Shown here: piece after piece, positions 26,405 through 29,509 of the stretch
Layout: each line of letters opens with the position of its first letter
Position numbering within the stretch: the first letter of the stretch is position 1
Origin: Methylotenera sp.
GTDB lineage: Bacteria > Pseudomonadota > Gammaproteobacteria > Burkholderiales > Methylophilaceae
Reading direction: 5' to 3'
Assembly (NCBI GenBank): GCA_030693535.1
Contig: JAUYAL010000062.1
Location: 1 to 29,509, forward strand
Length of the DNA: 29,509 bases
Made by a program: the position numbers and the translations under genes
The notes under the pieces: generated by a model
What the model was told of the DNA's origin: nothing
Database searches by the model: none
Seen by the model: only the letters and a program-made list of their open reading frames with translations

Positions 26405-27453
26405 AATACAATCTCAACAATACTTCTATGCAGTACAGGGAATTTAAAGTGCGGATTCAATATACATTCTAAAATTATTTTTGCTGGGTTATGCCCTATT
26501 CCTTCTCGCAAACCTACATAACTACTAGTCACTCGGGGGTTAATATCAATCACAAAAATCTTGTCTTCCTCTGTATCAATAATAACGTCGATTCCTACGT
26601 AACCAAGTGCATCTGGTAATATTTTCGCAATCTTTCTGGCGAGCGTTTCAAAGCGAAGCCAGTAGGATTGCATGCCGTTTACTGTAATGCCTGTGAGCTT
26701 AAATTGACTACCATCACTTTGAATATGCTGCTGATTACAGCTTAACAGCCAGCCTTTACCATCATTACAAATCAAAGAAAAACTCGCGGCAATACCAGCC
26801 TGAAAAGGCTGTATTAAGTAACGCAAATATTGCTCATCTTGTTGCAGCCAATGCCTTGCGGCGCTTAGTGAATCAAATAATCGAATGCCATCACAGCCAG
26901 CACCATCTTCAGGTTTCGCGACCCACATTTTCACATGGAGTTGCGACAATTTATCAAAGCACGCTTGTAGCATCAAGTCTTCACCTGCGAATACTGGCAA
27001 GGTGTTAATGCCAGCATCCTGCAATGCTTCAAAACTCAATGTTTTACTCGTGCCAATTAAAGTTGCATCATAGCCACAGCCTAAGAAAATAGAACCATTC
27101 TTTTTATCTTCAGCAACCAAGCATAGCTCAGTTAGTTCTATTAAAAGACCGTCAGTTTCAGGTGCTATCAGCCAAACAAAATCTACTTGCTTAATAGCTT
27201 TCTTGAATGCTTTCTTAAAATCCCCTGCTGCAACTGTGATACTCTTGTTTGTATATACCGATGGCGACAAACGCTCATCATGCATACTTATTAGCTGATA
27301 TTGTTTAAGCTCACTTAAATCTCGCAACAAAGCATCACGCATTAGTGCACCTTCAATTGCTAGAGACTCTGAAAACGGCGCATCACTAGGTGCAGTATCA
27401 CTTAAGCCACCAGCAGTGATAAACTCACATACTAATAATTTTTTTAGTTTCAT
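26401..27453 (-). CDS. ATP-grasp ligase, MfnD-like, methylofuran biosynthesis
   Basis: A 350-residue ATP-grasp protein. The start region LKKLLVCEFITAGG resembles the N-terminus of MfnD, the methanogen tyramine-glutamate ligase. ATP-grasp features are MWVAKPEDGAGCDGI in the middle and FVIDINPRVTSSYVG near the end, whose Asp and Asn would bind magnesium. ATG 27453 was chosen because the homologous part begins there; the frame is open upstream to 27534, but that would run into the divergent HisA-like gene. It is the first gene of the minus-strand cofactor operon. It would attach glutamate to tyrosine or tyramine in the carrier. Another amino-acid ligation in this pathway is possible. Confidence 0.82.
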   Translation of the reverse strand: MKLKKLLVCEFITAGGLSDTAPSDAPFSESLAIEGALMRDALLRDLSELKQYQLISMHDERLSPSVYTNKSITVAAGDFKKAFKKAIKQVDFVWLIAPETDGLLIELTELCLVAEDKKNGSIFLGCGYDATLIGTSKTLSFEALQDAGINTLPVFAGEDLMLQACFDKLSQLHVKMWVAKPEDGAGCDGIRLFDSLSAARHWLQQDEQYLRYLIQPFQAGIAASFSLICNDGKGWLLSCNQQHIQSDGSQFKLTGITVNGMQSYWLRFETLARKIAKILPDALGYVGIDVIIDTEEDKIFVIDINPRVTSSYVGLREGIGHNPAKIILECILNPHFKFPVLHRSIVEIVL

Positions 27454-27481
27454 TTTTAAAATTAAGTCTTTGAATTCTATG

Positions 27482-28186
27482 ATGGAAATAATCCCAGTAA
27501 TTGACTTATTAAATGGCGTAGTTGTACATGCCAAAAAAGGTGAGCGGCAACACTATCAGCCAATACAATCATCTCTCACAACTTCAAGTGAACCACTAGA
27601 GATCGTTTCGGCGCTAATAGAACTCTACCCATTTACGCAATTATATATCGCCGATTTGAATGCTATTCAAAAATCAGAAGGCACTTATAAGACTAATTAT
27701 GCCGTCATTGAAGCCATTATCCATCAATTTCCGTTCATCACGCTTTGGGTAGATGCTGGTATTAGAAATAATACCGAGCTTGGCATTTGGCAAACACTCA
27801 ATATCCGCTTAGTTATTGGTAGCGAGAACTTTGTACAAATTAGTAACTACTGTGCACTGAAGCATCACGAACAAAACTTTATTTTATCACTAGACTTTAT
27901 GCCACATGGCTACCAAGGCCCAGCGGAGCTACTCAGCAATGCTGAATATTGGCCGCAAGATGTCATTGTAATGTCACTTGCTCACGTAGGTGCAAACCTT
28001 GGCGTTAACAAAAAACTACTAGCTGAAATAATGTCGTGCAAAAAGAATGTTAACTTCTATTCCGCTGGAGGAGTTAGAGACGCAGATGATTTAATAATGT
28101 TAAAAGAGATGGGTCTACAAGGAGCTCTGGTTGCCACAGCATTGCATCGAAAACAAATAAGCAAAGAGGCTTTAAATCAGCTCTAA
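27482..28186 (+). CDS. HisA-like TIM-barrel protein in the C1-cofactor cluster
   Basis: A 234-residue TIM barrel related to HisA/HisF. It keeps the paired catalytic aspartates of HisA, Asp8 (PVIDLLNG) and Asp138 (LSLDFMPHG), and the phosphate loop SAGGVRDADDL. The loop usually read as GGGIR is DAGIR here, and ADLNAI replaces the usual VDLDGA. This suggests a substrate other than the histidine intermediate. HisA-like proteins occur in methanopterin/methanofuran gene clusters of methylotrophs; their reaction is unknown to me. ATG 27482 gives the HisA-like start; 27479 is also ATG. No ribosome binding site is visible. It is divergent from the MfnD-like gene with about 25 bases between starts. 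A histidine-pathway role cannot be excluded, but no his genes are adjacent. Confidence 0.8.
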   Translation: MEIIPVIDLLNGVVVHAKKGERQHYQPIQSSLTTSSEPLEIVSALIELYPFTQLYIADLNAIQKSEGTYKTNYAVIEAIIHQFPFITLWVDAGIRNNTELGIWQTLNIRLVIGSENFVQISNYCALKHHEQNFILSLDFMPHGYQGPAELLSNAEYWPQDVIVMSLAHVGANLGVNKKLLAEIMSCKKNVNFYSAGGVRDADDLIMLKEMGLQGALVATALHRKQISKEALNQL

Positions 28187-28220
28187 TTAAAAAGCTCGCC
28201 TGAGCGAGCTTCTTAATTAG
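28182..28220. terminator. bidirectional terminator between the HisA-like gene and hxlB
   Basis: AAGCTCGC (28192-28199) and GCGAGCTT (28204-28211) form a perfect stem with a CTGA loop, flanked by CTAATTA/TAATTAG that extend it. The U-run is better on the minus strand, so it chiefly terminates hxlB, but the genes are convergent and it may serve both. Confidence 0.75.
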
Positions 28221-28238
28221 CATCTAGCTGCTCTAGAA

Positions 28239-28775
28239 CTATTCTAGGTTTGCGTGAATTGCTCTCATACCTTCTTCAGTTAAGCCTTTAGCAAAAATAA
28301 TATCAGCAATCACTGCTTCTAAGAAAACTAAAGCTGACAACTCAAATTGCGCACCCATCGGCATGCCTTTAGTGAGAGGGAAGCTATCATCATTACCAAT
28401 TTGAATGTTTAAATCTGCCACATCAGCCATGACTGATTTAGCCTTCATTGAAACTACCACCAATTTAGCGCCTACTGATTTTGCTTTTTTAACGAAAGGT
28501 AACAGAGTTTCCGTACCACCAGAACCAGAAACCAAAACAAGCAAATCACCTGGTTTAATCGCTGGAGTAACGATTTCACCGATCATGTTAACGTTATAGC
28601 CACTATGCGTTAGACGCATAGCAAAAAACCGTGACACCAAGCCAGAACGTCCTGCACCACCAACAAAAATTCGACCAGCTTCATCTACTAGCTTACATAA
28701 CTTAGCAGCGTTAGCATTATTAGTTTCTGCAAGAATTGTATTTATTCTATCTAGAATTAGTTTTTCATGACTCAT
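28239..28775 (-). CDS. hxlB: 6-phospho-3-hexuloisomerase (PHI)
   Basis: A 178-residue SIS-domain isomerase that converts D-arabino-3-hexulose 6-phosphate to fructose 6-phosphate, the second step of the ribulose monophosphate pathway. The sugar-phosphate motifs are GGAGRSGLVSRFFAMRL (39-55) and LVSGSGGTETLLPFVKKA (82-99). The C-terminal part (PMGAQFELSALVFLEAVI) is typical of PHI. AAGGAAA precedes the ATG. It lies downstream of hxlA on the same strand, separated by 165 bases with a hairpin. Acts in the cytosol in formaldehyde assimilation. Confidence 0.94.
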   Translation of the reverse strand: MSHEKLILDRINTILAETNNANAAKLCKLVDEAGRIFVGGAGRSGLVSRFFAMRLTHSGYNVNMIGEIVTPAIKPGDLLVLVSGSGGTETLLPFVKKAKSVGAKLVVVSMKAKSVMADVADLNIQIGNDDSFPLTKGMPMGAQFELSALVFLEAVIADIIFAKGLTEEGMRAIHANLE

Positions 28776-28835
28776 GATATTTTCCTTAATTATTAAACCA
28801 TACTATAAAAATCACTTTATTAAAAACATGTCGTT

Positions 28836-28868
28836 AAAAAAAATCCCGACTCATTACTGAGTCAGGAT
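28836..28868 (-). terminator. hairpin with U-run between hxlA and hxlB (terminator or attenuator)
   Basis: On the minus strand ATCCTGACTCA (28858-28868) pairs with TGAGTCGGGAT (28843-28853) through a 4-base loop and one U-G pair, followed by seven or more U. It lies 72 bases after the hxlA stop and 60 bases before the hxlB start. It has the form of an intrinsic terminator and may lower hxlB transcription relative to hxlA. Confidence 0.75.
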
Positions 28869-28940
28869 TTTTTAATTACTCACTCAATAATTACTTATTG
28901 GGCTTGCATTAAGCTTGGTTAATTAAAACCAGCACTTAAC

Positions 28941-29509
28941 TTAAGCGTGAGCAATAGCTGTGATTTCAGCAGCAGAAGCAGCTGGATCAGTAGCACCGTA
29001 GATTGCAGCACCAGCTACAATGATAGTAGCGCCAGCATCACGTACTTGTGCAGTTGTAGAAGCTTTAACACCACCAGCAACTGAGATTTCAACGCCTAAG
29101 CCTAAAGCAGCAACTAAAGCTAAGTCACCAAATGGTGTTTGACCAGCAGCTTGTTGATCTAAACCAGTGTGAACGCCAATGATGTGCGCGCCAGCAGCAG
29201 CAACTTCTTTAGTTTTAGCAGCTTTATCAGCAACGTTGATCAAATCAACTTGTGCTTTTTTACCGTATTTATTAGCAACATCAATTACACCTTTGATTGT
29301 ACCGATATCAGCACAACCTAAAACTGTACAGATGTCTGCACCAGCTTTGTAGAATGGCTCAGCTTCGTAGAAACCAGCATCCATTGTTTTTAAGTCAACT
29401 AAGATTTTGTTGTTTGGGAATTTAGCACGTAAAACTTCAAGTAATTTAACACCGTTGTGTTTAATGCAAGGTGTACCGATTTCTAAAATATCCACATGTG
29501 GAGCTACTA
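28941..29509 (-). CDS. hxlA: 3-hexulose-6-phosphate synthase (HPS), 5' end beyond the window
   Basis: Cytosolic aldolase that condenses formaldehyde with ribulose 5-phosphate, the entry step of the ribulose monophosphate pathway. Only the last 188 residues are visible; the frame is open to the window edge (VAPHVDILEIG), and a full HPS of about 207-210 residues would start some 20 codons further out. Visible features are KILVDLKTMDAGFYEAEPF with the catalytic Asp-Lys-Asp set, GVHTGLDQQ, and the phosphate-binding SVAGGV and IIVAGAAIYG. Codon use is strongly biased (repeated GCA/GCT Ala and GTA Val codons), as expected for a very highly expressed gene. GTG at 29495 is an internal Val, not the start. 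Confidence 0.95.
   Translation of the reverse strand, partial: VAPHVDILEIGTPCIKHNGVKLLEVLRAKFPNNKILVDLKTMDAGFYEAEPFYKAGADICTVLGCADIGTIKGVIDVANKYGKKAQVDLINVADKAAKTKEVAAAGAHIIGVHTGLDQQAAGQTPFGDLALVAALGLGVEISVAGGVKASTTAQVRDAGATIIVAGAAIYGATDPAASAAEITAIAHA

Noticed and set aside
27416..27481. Longer N-terminus for the HisA-like protein from ATG 27416
   Set aside because: The added 22 residues have no HisA counterpart and overlap the start of the divergent ATP-grasp gene.
1..29509. CRISPR array, insertion sequence, rRNA or prophage
   Set aside because: No regularly spaced repeats, transposase or integrase motifs, or rRNA sequence were seen anywhere in the window.

Overview
The window looks like chromosomal DNA of a betaproteobacterial methylotroph of the Methylophilaceae, probably Methylotenera-like. 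The evidence is an AT-rich base composition by eye, the order tig-clpP-clpX-lon-hupB-ppiD, RuMP-cycle genes (hexulose-phosphate synthase and isomerase), and a block of tetrahydromethanopterin/methylofuran cofactor genes. The genus is an inference.

Layout. 1-907: accessory segment with a frameshifted GIY-YIG nuclease gene and several inverted repeats. 908-3046 (-): ygiQ radical SAM protein. 3508-5763 (+): FecA-type TonB-dependent receptor behind a candidate Fur site and an unusual triple inverted/direct repeat. 6150-6795 (+): FitAB/VapBC-type toxin-antitoxin locus whose toxin gene is frameshifted. 6989-15783 (-): protein quality-control block tig, clpP, clpX, lon, hupB, tRNA-Val, tRNA-Asp, ppiD, with a good sigma-32-type promoter before lon. 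16383-16467 (-): tRNA-Leu. 16663-22684 (+): an 81-residue unknown protein followed by a tripartite RND efflux system (outer membrane factor, adaptor, CzcA-type permease). 22842-27453 (-): genes for ATP-grasp ligase, MfnF-like enzyme, PabB, MfnE-like kinase and pterin carbinolamine dehydratase. 27482-28186 (+): HisA-like protein. 28239-29509 (-): hxlB and the 3' part of hxlA, which runs off the window.

How the genes work together. The right-hand block joins the two fates of formaldehyde. hxlA/hxlB assimilate it through ribulose monophosphate. The mfn-like genes and pabB supply parts of the C1 carriers (methylofuran and dephospho-tetrahydromethanopterin) used to oxidise it to formate. The genes from mfnD-like to the dehydratase overlap or nearly abut, so they probably form one transcript. 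The central block makes the ribosome-associated chaperone, the ClpXP and Lon proteases, nucleoid protein HU and a periplasmic folding factor.

No clearly new defence or mobile system was found. The most useful observations are two single-base frameshifts in otherwise complete accessory genes, the HisA-like protein with altered binding motifs inside a C1-cofactor cluster, the hairpin between hxlA and hxlB, the heat-shock promoter of lon, and the unexplained repeat structures at 526-808 and 3318-3377.
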